Shown here: positions 36,925 to 45,947 of the stretch, one piece after another | Numbering within the stretch: the first letter of the stretch is position 1 | Layout of the letters: every line of letters starts with the position of its first letter | Source of the DNA: Chloroflexota bacterium | GTDB lineage: Bacteria; Chloroflexota; UBA6077; FW602-bin22; JACPRP01 | Direction of reading: 5' to 3' | NCBI GenBank assembly: GCA_023480885.1 | Contig: JAMCWX010000030.1 | Span: 1 to 64,000 of the forward strand | Length of the DNA: 64,000 nucleotides | Position numbers and translations under genes: made by a program | The notes under the pieces: model-generated | Told to the model about the DNA's origin: nothing | Database searches by the model: none | Seen by the model: only the letters and a program-made list of their open reading frames with translations

Positions 36925-37887
36925 TTACGCGTTTGGTTTTGGCGCAGGCCTCTTGAAGAAGTTGTGCCAGCCATCGAATCCCCGCGGCCCAGGCATCTGC
37001 CAGACGCGCGGAACGTTGAAGTGGGGGACGAGGTCCCCCAGCGGATTGTAGGCAGGGGCGACCTTGATGACCATGCTGGCGTGGTTGGAGTCCCCTACTG
37101 TGACCACAAGCACGGTGTCATCGGCTTTGAGATCCTCGACTTTCGCGTTCGGCCGTGCCGCTTCCACGACGGTGCTATTCGAGACGTCGAACGTGCCGCT
37201 CGAAAGCGGGTCGTTAGGACTGATGGTCAGCGATGTGGCTGTAGCGGTGACGACCTTGCCAGGGATCAGGTTCACGGTCACTAGATTCCCATCCTTGTCC
37301 TTCAACTTGAACATGCCGCCGACGAAATGGCTGAACATATCCCTGGGTAAGATGCCCTCAAGCCCCTTCAACTCTGGAGGAAGCTGCCTTGGTCCGAGCA
37401 GTCGGGGTGCTATGTTGGTTTGTTGCTTAAGGGTGCCGGCGATCACCTCGATCTGCTTCTCCTGCCCGTCCCGCTTGACGGTGAGCGTCAACTTATCCCC
37501 TGGCTTGAACTTATGCACCTCGTCGACGAACCCCTGGGCGTTGGCGACGGCAGCGCCGTTTACCGCGCTGACGATGTCATCTCTCTTCAGTTCAGCCTTG
37601 GCCGCGGGGCTGCTGGGCAGGACTTGCACCACTCTGGCGCCGCCATCCGCGTCGTTGACTATCACGCCCAGCCAGGGCTTGCCTGTTGCCCCCGCCTGAG
37701 GCGTCGCCGTAGGTGTGGTCTGGTCTTCGTTCGCTGCTTGTTGTATCGCCGGCGCGACCCTGGTCGACGCTGACGACGCGGCCCAGATTTGGCTCGTCAC
37801 ACCAGCGGCGAGCGCCAATAGCGCAGCGACTAGCAACGCCAGCAGAAATACCCGCTTTCTCGTCACAGTGTTTCTTATTATAGACAT
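36925..37887 (-). CDS. Membrane-anchored PDZ-domain protein
   Basis: 320 aa. ATG 37887 is chosen because GGAGGGAAGG precedes it. An N-terminal membrane segment or signal (VFLLALLVAALLALAAGV) is followed by a Thr/Gln-rich linker and a PDZ domain (about 75-150: GKPWLGVIVND, VVQVLPSSPAAKAELKRDDI, VNGAAVANAQGF). The rest (about 190-300) is a beta-rich domain containing GNLVTVNLIPGKVVTATATS and resembling DUF5666-type OB-like domains. No serine-protease domain is present, so unlike HtrA it would only bind protein termini. One base separates it from the anti-sigma factor gene, so it may take part in sensing or regulated proteolysis of that factor. Confidence 0.8.
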   Translation of the reverse strand: MSIIRNTVTRKRVFLLALLVAALLALAAGVTSQIWAASSASTRVAPAIQQAANEDQTTPTATPQAGATGKPWLGVIVNDADGGARVVQVLPSSPAAKAELKRDDIVSAVNGAAVANAQGFVDEVHKFKPGDKLTLTVKRDGQEKQIEVIAGTLKQQTNIAPRLLGPRQLPPELKGLEGILPRDMFSHFVGGMFKLKDKDGNLVTVNLIPGKVVTATATSLTISPNDPLSSGTFDVSNSTVVEAARPNAKVEDLKADDTVLVVTVGDSNHASMVIKVAPAYNPLGDLVPHFNVPRVWQMPGPRGFDGWHNFFKRPAPKPNA

Positions 37888-37888
37888 A

Positions 37889-38812
37889 CTACCTTCCCTC
37901 CTCCGCCCATTTGATGGACCCGGCAATCCTGACCAGTTCGTCAAGAGGCAATACCGCGTCTAATGTAATCATCTCGTCGTTCTGTCTCGCAAAGACCACG
38001 TGGGTCGGGTGTCCGTCGGGGGGCAGCGGTGGATGTTTTTCGTACCACCATTCGCGTCCGCCGATGATTATTGGGGTTTGCCCTCCGATGCGTGCCAACT
38101 GAGGGCGATGTACGGTGCGAGTGATGAGTACCCTCTTGCCGTCGCGGGCCCCGTAAGCGATTTCGATGACGGCGATTTCGTCAAGTAGATCGCCCGTGCT
38201 GACGCTGAGTCGCTCCAAATGCATGCCAGGCGGCAGATACCCTGGGAGTGGTGCCTTTACGTGTCCATCTGCCGCTGCTTGCAACAGCGCCTGCTCAAGC
38301 GAGCCTAGACCCTGGATGTTTCCCTGCGATGGCGCGCGCGTCGACGCGTTCGCGATCTCAGGACGGGATTGCATTATCGTCAGCGCTGGTATGCTGCCTG
38401 GAGAATCGCTTTCGTCTGCGAGGGCGGCTTGCAAGTCGGAGGTGGGAGCGGGCTGGGAATACGTGTCGAAGGCAGACATCCCGATCGCGCCGATGAGCAG
38501 GAGTATTACTAGCGCGCCGGCCACTGGCAGCGCCCGGCCCAATGGCGGAGCGGCGACCAAAGAGCGGAGCGTGCCGGGCGTGCCCCGCGACCTGCTGCCT
38601 TCGATCGCGGCGAAAAGGCTCGCTCGAAGTTGGGGTGACGGCGCGCCATCAGGTAGCCGGCGCATCACGGCCTCTATCCGCCGGTAGCGCGCGAGCGTGG
38701 CGGCGCAGGATGGACAGCCATTAAGGTGTTCCAGCAGCGCCCGCCGCTTGCGCTCCGACAGGCCATCGTCCATATAAGCTGAAATCAGCGCTTTATAACC
38801 AAGGCATTTCAC
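37889..38812 (-). CDS. Anti-sigma factor with zinc-finger and one membrane segment
   Basis: 307 aa. The GTG at 38812-38810 overlaps the TGA of the sigma factor gene (GTGA), which fixes the start; the longer frame to 38929 is rejected. The N-terminal anti-sigma domain contains HLNGCPSCAATL, an HxxxCxxC zinc motif that binds the ECF factor. One membrane segment (ALPVAGALVILLLIGAIGMS, about 115-135) divides it from an extracytoplasmic domain of about 170 residues that would sense envelope conditions. Works with the sigma factor upstream and the PDZ protein downstream. Confidence 0.9.
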   Translation of the reverse strand: MKCLGYKALISAYMDDGLSERKRRALLEHLNGCPSCAATLARYRRIEAVMRRLPDGAPSPQLRASLFAAIEGSRSRGTPGTLRSLVAAPPLGRALPVAGALVILLLIGAIGMSAFDTYSQPAPTSDLQAALADESDSPGSIPALTIMQSRPEIANASTRAPSQGNIQGLGSLEQALLQAAADGHVKAPLPGYLPPGMHLERLSVSTGDLLDEIAVIEIAYGARDGKRVLITRTVHRPQLARIGGQTPIIIGGREWWYEKHPPLPPDGHPTHVVFARQNDEMITLDAVLPLDELVRIAGSIKWAEEGR

Positions 38813-39366
38813 GAGACGTTGCCCCGAGTCAGTTCGTCGTACGACTTGCAAAACATCTCTCGCGCCCGCGATAGCCTGGTCCAGACGGCCCCTTTGGAGA
38901 TCTTGAGGATGTCGGCGATTTCCTCGCAAGAAAACCCCTCCACGGTGCGCAGCACGAGACAGGCGGCGTACTTAGGAGGCATCTTAGAGAGTGCCTTCTG
39001 TACGAGCTCGCCCTCAGCCATAAGGCCCATGAAATCGCTTTTCGCTGCTTGCTCTTCGTGCTCTTGCTTCAGGGGAAGCCATGAAAGTAGCTTTCGCCGC
39101 CGCAGCAGATCGAAGCAGAGGTTGGAGGCGATAGAATAGAGCCACGATTCCAGTCGCGAGTCATCGCGAAGCTTGCTCACGTTCTGAAACGCTCGCAAGA
39201 ACGTTTCCTGCGTGATGTCGTCGGCTTCGGCCGCGTGCCCCAGAATTCTCTGGGCGTAGTTGTGGATAGGACGGCTATAGCGCTCGTAAATGAGGCCAAA
39301 GGCTGCCACCTCTCCCCCGCGGGCTCGCGCTATAGCATCGTCCAATGGCAGGGCTGTGCCTTCCAT
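38809..39366 (-). CDS. ECF-type RNA polymerase sigma factor
   Basis: 185 aa. Region 2 (AFGLIYERYSRPIHNYAQRI, DDITQETFLRAFQNV, then RLESWLYSIASNLCFDLLRR) and region 4 (LSKMPPKYAACLVLRTVEGF, CEEIADILKISKGAVWTRLS) are both complete; region 3 is absent as expected. It directs RNA polymerase to stress-type promoters. Coupled to its membrane anti-sigma factor by a GTGA overlap. A TATAAT-like -10 lies upstream at 39438-39433 on the minus strand but the -35 is poor. Which ECF group it belongs to cannot be fixed without comparison. Confidence 0.95.
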   Translation of the reverse strand: MEGTALPLDDAIARARGGEVAAFGLIYERYSRPIHNYAQRILGHAAEADDITQETFLRAFQNVSKLRDDSRLESWLYSIASNLCFDLLRRRKLLSWLPLKQEHEEQAAKSDFMGLMAEGELVQKALSKMPPKYAACLVLRTVEGFSCEEIADILKISKGAVWTRLSRAREMFCKSYDELTRGNVS

Positions 39367-39990
39367 ATCTGTTCCCCCACTAGATCATGACGAAAATGGG
39401 GAAGGAAACCTTACAGAACAAAACTTGGCTACATTATACAGCAGAGGGGGTGCGAAAGGGGAATTCGTGCGTGAGATGCGCGGACAAATGACAACCCCAA
39501 GCAACCTTTCGACACGCTCGAGCCCGCTGGGTTATCCCCAGTAATCCAGGCCACGACCGGCTTACTCAAATGCTTGGGGTCAGCATCCCGACTAACCTTT
39601 CTGTTTACCTGGCCAGCCCTCAGTGCCCTATGCATCTTTCGACTTTGACCCGAAGGCTTCCGCCTACTCAATGTTCGGTATCCTACGGTCCAACCAGTTT
39701 ACCGTACTCAACTAGTCGGGATACAATTAGCATAGCATATTCAATTGTCAGAGTCAAGAGTTTCCGCCTAATTTTCGCGAATTTTCGCGAGGAGTTTTTC
39801 GACCATTTCGTAGAAAAAAAGCAGGTTCGGCTTGAAGCCGGGAGCCTGCCTATATAGAACGGGCCGGTCGCCCCGTTACCACGTGCATCTGCAACATGTG
39901 TGCCAACGAAATATGGTATGATTTGCTTAGCGATGGGGGCGAGCGATTAAACGTCTCCATCCATTATATGTTTGCGACAGGTGCTGGTCT
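39367..39990. other. Divergent intergenic region
   Basis: No gene is supported in these 620 bases. It contains a tandem 10-bp repeat (ATTTTCGCGA twice, 39771-39790), a terminator-like hairpin at 39813-39850, and presumably the promoters of the ECF operon and of the RNase Z-like gene. A minus frame of 80 codons at 39429-39671 has no ribosome binding site. Confidence 0.4.
39813..39850 (-). terminator. Rho-independent terminator on the minus strand
   Basis: Read on the minus strand, an imperfect hairpin with arms GCAGGCTCCCGGCTT and AAGCCGAACCTGC is followed by a run of seven T. No minus-strand gene ends just before it, so it may end an unrecognised transcript. Confidence 0.5.
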
Positions 39991-40896
39991 ATGCTTGACG
40001 TTTGTCTCGTGGGCACGGGGGGCATGATGCCGCTCCCCGATCGATGGTTGTCGAGCGCCGTGGTTCGCGTGAGTGGCCAGATGGCGCTGCTGGACTGCGG
40101 CGAGGGCACGCAGATTTCGCTGAAGATGCTGGGTTGGGGATTCAAAGACATCAGCGCGGTCCTCATCAGCCACTTTCACGCCGACCACGTGGCGGGCCTG
40201 GTGGGATTGCTGCTTATGATCGGCAATTCGTATCGCGAGGAAGAGCTGACGATCTATGGCCCTCTCGGACTCCAGAGGGTCGTCGATGGACTGCGCACCA
40301 TCGCCCCAGAATTGCCCTTCCCAGTTCGATGCCAGGAGCTAAAGGGCGGCGAGACGTTCCACTTCGCCGGCATCGAAGGCAGTTGTTTAATGGTCGATCA
40401 CGCCGTCTCCTGCCTCGCGTACTCGGTCTACGTGAGACGCGGCAGGCGGTTCAGCGCCGAGAAGGCCCGGGCGCTCAATATCCCTGTCGAGCTGTGGAAG
40501 ACCTTGCAGCAGGAGCAGCCGGTAGAGTGGCAGGGCAGATGGTATCAGCCGTCGGACGTGTTGCTGGAGCCACGGCGCGGGCTCAAGCTCTGCTATATCA
40601 CGGATACGCGCCCGACATCGGCCCTGCCGACGTTCGTACGCGACTCGGACCTCCTTGTTTGCGAAGGCATGTACGGAGACCCGGCGGACCATGAGAAAGC
40701 GGTGGAAAACAAGCACCTCACGTTCGCCGAAGCGGCCCAGATCGCCCGCCGGGGCAAGGCGAGGGAGCTTTGGCTGACCCATTTCAGCCCTTCGCTTATG
40801 GAGCCGGAGAACTACCTCGAAGTGGCCAGGTCGATCTTCCAAAACACCGTCGTCGGGCGCGACCGAATGTGCAAGACTTTGAGCTTCGGGCGATAA
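39991..40896 (+). CDS. Metallo-beta-lactamase-fold RNase Z-like hydrolase
   Basis: 301 aa. Motifs: VGTGGMMPLPDR at the N-terminus, the metal site SHFHADHVAGL, a later His in MVDHAVSCLAYS, CYITDTRPT (metal-bridging Asp), and ELWLTHFSPSL. This order fits RNase Z (tRNA 3'-end processing) and its relatives such as AtsA-like hydrolases. The exosite arm segment of true RNase Z is not clear, and tRNA-Leu here lacks an encoded CCA, so an RNase Z is needed in this organism. ATG 39991 is the most plausible start though its upstream site is weak. Monocistronic. Confidence 0.82.
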   Translation: MLDVCLVGTGGMMPLPDRWLSSAVVRVSGQMALLDCGEGTQISLKMLGWGFKDISAVLISHFHADHVAGLVGLLLMIGNSYREEELTIYGPLGLQRVVDGLRTIAPELPFPVRCQELKGGETFHFAGIEGSCLMVDHAVSCLAYSVYVRRGRRFSAEKARALNIPVELWKTLQQEQPVEWQGRWYQPSDVLLEPRRGLKLCYITDTRPTSALPTFVRDSDLLVCEGMYGDPADHEKAVENKHLTFAEAAQIARRGKARELWLTHFSPSLMEPENYLEVARSIFQNTVVGRDRMCKTLSFGR

Positions 40897-41045
40897 TCCG
40901 GGGCCATCGCTATCTTGGATTATATGGCCTCGCTGTTGCCTAATACTGCGGATGTGCCGCGCCACGATCCCCTCTGGCAGGTAATGCCGTGACCATTAAT
41001 AAGCTGGTTGGCTGAAGCGTCCCCGTGCCAGAAATGCGCGTCGAC

Positions 41046-41816
41046 TTATAGCGCAGTCCACCCCCCATCGACGACCAACGTGTGTCCGGTAACCATAGCT
41101 GCCGCAGGACTGGATAGATAAACAACAGCTCCCACCATATCCTCGACCTTGGCCAGCCTGCCCAACGGGATGCGGCTCATCACGTCATTGTAAAAAACCT
41201 CCTCTTCGAAGAACGGCGCTGTCAACGGGGTCAAGACAAAAGTGGGGGCAATGGCGTTCACGCGGATATTGTGCTTCGCCCACTCGACTGCGAGCACTCT
41301 GGTCAGATTGACAACTCCTGCCTTGCTTGAACAGTAGGCCGCCCGCTTATAATATCCCACGAGGCCATTCTGCGAGGCGACGTTAACGATCGCGCCTCCT
41401 CCGGCCTTCACCATCTCCCTGCCTACTGCCTGACAGCAGAAGAATACACCCTTCAAGTTGATATCGAGCACCGCGTCCCAATCCTCTTCAGTCACGTCAA
41501 ATGCGAACTTGGCGACGTTCACGCCAGCGTTATTCACTAAAATATCGACTCGACCGAATTCCGTTACCGCGAGGTGCACCATCTCGTCGATGCTGCTCTG
41601 CTTCGTCACGTCGAGTGGACAAACGAGTGCGTTGCGTCCCAGGCTTCTTATCTCTTGGGCCGTTTCTTCAGCTCGCGCATAGGCGCCAGGCAGTTCGGTA
41701 ATGACAACGTCGGCCCCCGCATGCGCCAGTCCGACCGCTATTCCTTTGCCGATGCCTGATCCCGCACCGCTCACTATCGCCCGTTTGCCGCTCACATTCA
41801 GGCTGGGTATCTCCAT
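41046..41816 (-). CDS. SDR-family NAD(P)-dependent dehydrogenase
   Basis: 256 aa, classical SDR. Cofactor motif SGAGSGIGKG, NNAG at the fourth strand, catalytic Ser in VNVASQNG and YCSSK (Tyr-x3-Lys). The end VTGHTLVVDGG is typical of 3-oxoacyl-ACP reductase-like members. ATG 41816 is chosen because AAGGAG precedes it; the extension to 41849 overlaps the ligase gene. Last gene of the Liv/CoA-ligase cluster, so it probably oxidises or reduces an intermediate of the imported compound. Confidence 0.9.
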   Translation of the reverse strand: MEIPSLNVSGKRAIVSGAGSGIGKGIAVGLAHAGADVVITELPGAYARAEETAQEIRSLGRNALVCPLDVTKQSSIDEMVHLAVTEFGRVDILVNNAGVNVAKFAFDVTEEDWDAVLDINLKGVFFCCQAVGREMVKAGGGAIVNVASQNGLVGYYKRAAYCSSKAGVVNLTRVLAVEWAKHNIRVNAIAPTFVLTPLTAPFFEEEVFYNDVMSRIPLGRLAKVEDMVGAVVYLSSPAAAMVTGHTLVVDGGWTAL

Positions 41817-41833
41817 CGTCGGTCTCCTTCTAT

Positions 41834-43426
41834 CTATTCCCTCTTCCACCGCCCCGTCGTTCGGTCGTAGCAGCCCGCCGTCAGGTCCGCGCGCTCGTTG
41901 CGCAGCACTGCCTTTTGCACTTTCTCTGTTGGCGTTCTGGGAAAGCTAGCCCGATACTCCACATATCGGGGCACCTTGAAGTATGCCAGTCGCTCCTCGC
42001 ACCAGGAGATTATGTTCTCAGGCGGAACAGTCTGCGGAGACTCGCCTGGCTTAAGAACGATACATGCCTTGACTTCCTGCATCCTGATCGGGTCCGGCAC
42101 TGGGATCACTGCAACGTCGAGCACTCGCGGGTGTGAACGAATGATTGCCTCCACTTCTGACGAAGAGATATTCTCGCCACTCCGACGCACGATGTCCTTC
42201 TTCCTGTCGACGAAGTAGTAATAGCCATCCTCATCACGTCTGACGATATCGCCGGTGTGGAACCATCCTCCTCTCCACGCATCCTCGGTCGCCTGGGCCT
42301 CCTTGTAATACTCCTTCATAAAACCCAGCTTCCTGTTGGCGGGATCGGCCCCACGCAGCAGAAGCTCCCCCATCTCTCCAACAGGCACGTCGGCCCCGGC
42401 ATCGTCGGCCACTCGTGCTTCGTATTCTGCGAAGGGCTCGCCGAAGCACTGCGTGCCGACTTTGCGCTCCCCCTCCATCGAGCAACAGAAGTTCAGGCCG
42501 GTCTCAGTCATGCCGAAAACCTCTATAAGCTTGACGCCGAATCGCTCCTCGAAACGAGCGTGGATGCCCGCCGAGACTCCCGCTCCCAGACCTGTTCTGG
42601 CAGGATGGTCACGATCATTCGGCCGTTCTGGCAGGCCCATCAACACAGCCGGGATGACGCCGAGGTAATGGAACACCGTGGCCTGTTTGCTTCTGATCTC
42701 GTCCCACCATATGGAAGGATGAAAGCGATCGACCAGTATCAGGCTCCCTCCTGCCATTAGAGTCCCCATCGTGCTCAGCACCTGAGGGTTCATGTGGAAT
42801 AGTGGCAGGGGAGTCAGTACGCGATCCTTGGGCCCGAGCCGCAACTGCCGAGAATAGACCGTCCCCGCGACGATGTAGTAACTGTGCGGCTCGACGCATC
42901 CCTTTGGATGCCCCGTCGTGCCAGATGTGTAGAGTATCGATGCCTCGTCATCCGCGTGAATCTCGACCGGCTCAACTTCTGGCGCGGAGGAGGTCACAAG
43001 CTCTCCGAGGCTCAACACCTCGCCGCCATACGTGTTCTCCCAACCCAGAACCTTCTGAAGAGACGGGCATCGAGCTTTGATCTGCACCATCACAGCCAAA
43101 TGATCCGCGTCGGCGACGAGCATCTTCGCTTCGCTATGGTTCAGGATGTACTCCACTTCGCGCCCTTTGAAAGCAACATTGATGGGAACCATCGAGGCGC
43201 CGATTTTGTTCAGGCCGAGCCACGTGTACAGGAACTCCGGTGAGTTCGGAAGAAGCAGCGCAACGCGGTCGCCTTTGCGAATGCCCAGGGTCAAGAAGGC
43301 GTTCGCCGCACGATTGATCGTATTATCGAAGTCCCGATACGTAACCTCCACATCCCGGAAGTGCAGGTACGTTTTCTCGGGTTGAGCGAGGGCGGCCCGC
43401 TCGACTACCGTCCTTATGTTGTCCAT
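41834..43426 (-). CDS. Acyl-CoA ligase (AMP-forming, CaiC-like)
   Basis: 530 aa. It activates a carboxylic acid with ATP and CoA. Motifs: SILYTSGTTGHPKGCVEPH (A3/P-loop), GMTETGLNF, GWFHTGDIVRRDEDGYYYFV (A7/A8), and the late Lys in TPTEKVQKAVLR. Overall resemblance is to carnitine/crotonobetaine-CoA ligase and related fatty or aromatic acid ligases; the substrate is not decided. ATG 43426 is chosen over a TTG two codons upstream. It lies 27 bp after the transporter ATPase gene and 17 bp before the SDR gene, all on one strand. Confidence 0.9.
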   Translation of the reverse strand: MDNIRTVVERAALAQPEKTYLHFRDVEVTYRDFDNTINRAANAFLTLGIRKGDRVALLLPNSPEFLYTWLGLNKIGASMVPINVAFKGREVEYILNHSEAKMLVADADHLAVMVQIKARCPSLQKVLGWENTYGGEVLSLGELVTSSAPEVEPVEIHADDEASILYTSGTTGHPKGCVEPHSYYIVAGTVYSRQLRLGPKDRVLTPLPLFHMNPQVLSTMGTLMAGGSLILVDRFHPSIWWDEIRSKQATVFHYLGVIPAVLMGLPERPNDRDHPARTGLGAGVSAGIHARFEERFGVKLIEVFGMTETGLNFCCSMEGERKVGTQCFGEPFAEYEARVADDAGADVPVGEMGELLLRGADPANRKLGFMKEYYKEAQATEDAWRGGWFHTGDIVRRDEDGYYYFVDRKKDIVRRSGENISSSEVEAIIRSHPRVLDVAVIPVPDPIRMQEVKACIVLKPGESPQTVPPENIISWCEERLAYFKVPRYVEYRASFPRTPTEKVQKAVLRNERADLTAGCYDRTTGRWKRE

Positions 43427-43453
43427 ACCCAACCTTTCACAGCCGGCGTGACT

Positions 43454-44173
43454 TTACACTCCCAGATAACGATGTAGTTCGTCGCTGCCGCGTACCTGGG
43501 CCGTGCTAGCCGCGTAGCGAATCTGTCCCTTGTCGATTAGGTAAGCGCGGTCGCTGACCTTCAGCGCGAACCGGTGATTCTGCTCGCAGAGCAGCATCGC
43601 CACGCCAGTGCCTTTTAGCTTCAAGAACAAGTCCTCCAGAGATCTGACGACAATCGGCGCCAGCCCTTCCGTCGGCTCGTCCAGCAGGAGCAGTCGTGGG
43701 TTGCCCATCAAGGCTCGGCCAACGACGAGCATTTGTCGCAGGCCACCGCTCAGACCACCAGCGGCATTGTTGGCCAGGTCCCCCAGTCTAGGGAACAGAT
43801 CGAAGACGCGCTGCACCGTCCACCTTTGGGGAGCTTTGGCGCCGCGCACTATCTCCAGGTTCTCTCGCACTGTCAAGTTCGGGAAGACCCGGCCGCCAGC
43901 AGGTACATAGCCGATACCATTCCGTGCCATGCGGTACGGTGGCATCTTTTGCACGTCTTTGCCTTCGTACCATACTCGGCCAGACTTTACCGTGGCCAGG
44001 CCCAGGATGCTGAGCAGCGTCGTAGTCTTGCCAGCCCCGTTACGTCCTAACAGGCACACCACCTCGCCATCGCTCACCGCCAGCGAGAGATCGAAGAGAA
44101 TGTGGCTGGTGCCGTAGTAGGCGTTGATGGCATCAAGTTTCAAGAGTTCCGATTCACTGTTCGTCCGATCCAA
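43454..44173 (-). CDS. livF: Branched-chain amino-acid-type ABC transporter ATP-binding protein (LivF)
   Basis: 239 aa. Walker A GRNGAGKTT, signature LSGGLRQMLV, Walker B LLLLDEPTEGL. TTG 44173 is the start; a perfect GGAGG lies 6-7 nt upstream and no ATG fits. It overlaps the end of livG by 20 bp. One of two ATPases of a high-affinity Liv/Urt-type importer. Confidence 0.93.
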   Translation of the reverse strand: MDRTNSESELLKLDAINAYYGTSHILFDLSLAVSDGEVVCLLGRNGAGKTTTLLSILGLATVKSGRVWYEGKDVQKMPPYRMARNGIGYVPAGGRVFPNLTVRENLEIVRGAKAPQRWTVQRVFDLFPRLGDLANNAAGGLSGGLRQMLVVGRALMGNPRLLLLDEPTEGLAPIVVRSLEDLFLKLKGTGVAMLLCEQNHRFALKVSDRAYLIDKGQIRYAASTAQVRGSDELHRYLGV

Positions 44174-44915
44174 GGTAAACCTCCTGGACGGCCGTGTTCT
44201 GCCGGATTTCGTTGGTCGTCCCCTCTGCGAGCACGCGTCCCTGATGCATCACGGTGATGCGATCAGCCGTTCCAAAGACGACTTCCATATCGTGCTCGCA
44301 GAACAGCAGCGTTATCCCCTGCTCACGGGCAATGCGCCTGATCATCTCCATCGTACGTCCCGTTTCCCAGGGGGACATCCCTGCCGTAGGTTCGTCAAGC
44401 ATGAGCAATGTTGGGTTCGCCGCCAGAGAGATCGCCAGCTCGAGCGCGCGCTGGTCGCCGTGGGATATGGCGCCCGCTGGCATCTTCGCCTGCTCGCCCA
44501 GACCGACTGCTTCCAGGATGGCCGTTGTCTGATCCACTACCAACCTCGCCCGCGGCCTAAAGAAAGACATAGTTCGCTTCTGCTTTGCCAATAGCGCCAT
44601 CTGAACGCTTTCGAAGACGCTCAGTCGCGAAAAGATGCTCGTTATCTGGAAGGCGCGGCCAATTCCCGCGTGCACGATCGCGTGAGGCGGTCGCCCCGTG
44701 ATATCCCGACCCTGAAATAGCACCTGGCCAGCATTGGGCCTCAAGTGGCCTGAGATCAAGTTGAAAAGCGTCGTTTTGCCGGCTCCGTTCGGTCCTATGA
44801 TTGCCCGCGCCTCGCCCGGCCGCACGCTCAGATCCACGCCGTCGACAGCCTGGAGGCCACCGAACCACTTTCTGAGTCCTCGCACCTGGAGCAGGGCGCC
44901 ATCCATCGCGCTCAT
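44154..44915 (-). CDS. livG: Branched-chain amino-acid-type ABC transporter ATP-binding protein (LivG)
   Basis: 253 aa. Walker A GPNGAGKTTLFNLISG, signature in the LivG form SHGDQRALE, Walker B LLMLDEPTAGM, and the family ending EGTTNEIRQNTAVQEVYLG. Overlaps the permease stop by four bases (ATGA). Pairs with LivF to drive uptake. Confidence 0.93.
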   Translation of the reverse strand: MSAMDGALLQVRGLRKWFGGLQAVDGVDLSVRPGEARAIIGPNGAGKTTLFNLISGHLRPNAGQVLFQGRDITGRPPHAIVHAGIGRAFQITSIFSRLSVFESVQMALLAKQKRTMSFFRPRARLVVDQTTAILEAVGLGEQAKMPAGAISHGDQRALELAISLAANPTLLMLDEPTAGMSPWETGRTMEMIRRIAREQGITLLFCEHDMEVVFGTADRITVMHQGRVLAEGTTNEIRQNTAVQEVYLGSDEQ

Positions 44916-45937
44916 GGTTTCCTCTCCGACGCTGTGGGTTGTGCGGCCGCTGTCTCGTCTGTTTCAAGCTCGTGCTGGCCCCGCCGTAACAACCTGGCCC
45001 GCGCCAGGCTGGCCAACTCTGCCAGGCCGCCGGGGAACACCAATGCCAGCATTAAGAGCAGCGCCCCAAGCGCTAGCGCGGAGTATGTGGTGTAACGGGT
45101 GAGGAAGGCATTCAGGAATATGAACAACGCTGCCCCCACTGCTGGGCCAAAGAAGCTGTACATGCCGCCGATGAGACTTACGAGCACGGGCTCTGCCGAT
45201 TTTGTCCAGTTCAGCAGACCGGCGAAGACCTGTCGATCGTAGAAGGCGTACAGGCCGCCGGCGATTCCGGAGAACGTCGACGAAATGATGAAGGCGATTA
45301 ACTCGTAACGTTTGACGTCGATGCCGATGAAGGCCGCTCGCTGCCGATTCTCTCTAATGCACAGAAGTGCCCCTCCAAAGGGCGAGTTGACTATCGCCTT
45401 GATTATCAGCATGCAGACCACGCTCACAACCAACACGAAGAAGTAGAGGTTTGGCGCCGAGGACAGAAAGCCTGGCAACTCGATGCCGTGGATACCGTTG
45501 TCGCCCCCGGTGAAGTCATACCACTCGAAGACGATGGTGAACATCACCTGGGACACGGCTAGCGTAAGGAGGGCAAAGTATAGCCTGACACTGCGGAGAC
45601 AGAACAGCCCTGTGAAGAAGCTGATTATCGCCGTGACCGCGGCAGAAGCTACTAATCCAATGAGCGGTGATATGCCATACTTCGACCAGAGCAGCGCCAC
45701 CGTATAAGCACCTACGCCGTAGTACGCAGCGTGGCCAAAGGAGACCAGTCCCGTGTAGCCGAGAAGCAGGTTATAACTCACTGCCCACAGAGCGAGTACG
45801 AGCATCTCGACCACGAGCAGAAGCTCAGATTCCTGCAACAACAGCGGTAGCGCCAGGGCTATGAGAGCTGCGACGGCTGAGAGAACGATGCGTGATCGGG
45901 GGGTAGCCGTCGTCTGGCTACGCAATGCCGTTCGCAT
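44912..45937 (-). CDS. livM: Branched-chain amino-acid-type ABC transporter permease (LivM)
   Basis: 341 aa with about ten membrane segments. Conserved LLLGYTGLVSFGHAAYYGVGAYTVALL and the cytoplasmic EAA-like RENRQRAAFIGIDVKRYEL segment. ATG 45937 is chosen; the frame to 46009 would overlap livH by 60 bp. Its C-terminus is hydrophilic (RRGQHELETDETAAAQP). Confidence 0.92.
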   Translation of the reverse strand: MRTALRSQTTATPRSRIVLSAVAALIALALPLLLQESELLLVVEMLVLALWAVSYNLLLGYTGLVSFGHAAYYGVGAYTVALLWSKYGISPLIGLVASAAVTAIISFFTGLFCLRSVRLYFALLTLAVSQVMFTIVFEWYDFTGGDNGIHGIELPGFLSSAPNLYFFVLVVSVVCMLIIKAIVNSPFGGALLCIRENRQRAAFIGIDVKRYELIAFIISSTFSGIAGGLYAFYDRQVFAGLLNWTKSAEPVLVSLIGGMYSFFGPAVGAALFIFLNAFLTRYTTYSALALGALLLMLALVFPGGLAELASLARARLLRRGQHELETDETAAAQPTASERKP

Positions 45938-45947
45938 GCGCCACGCA

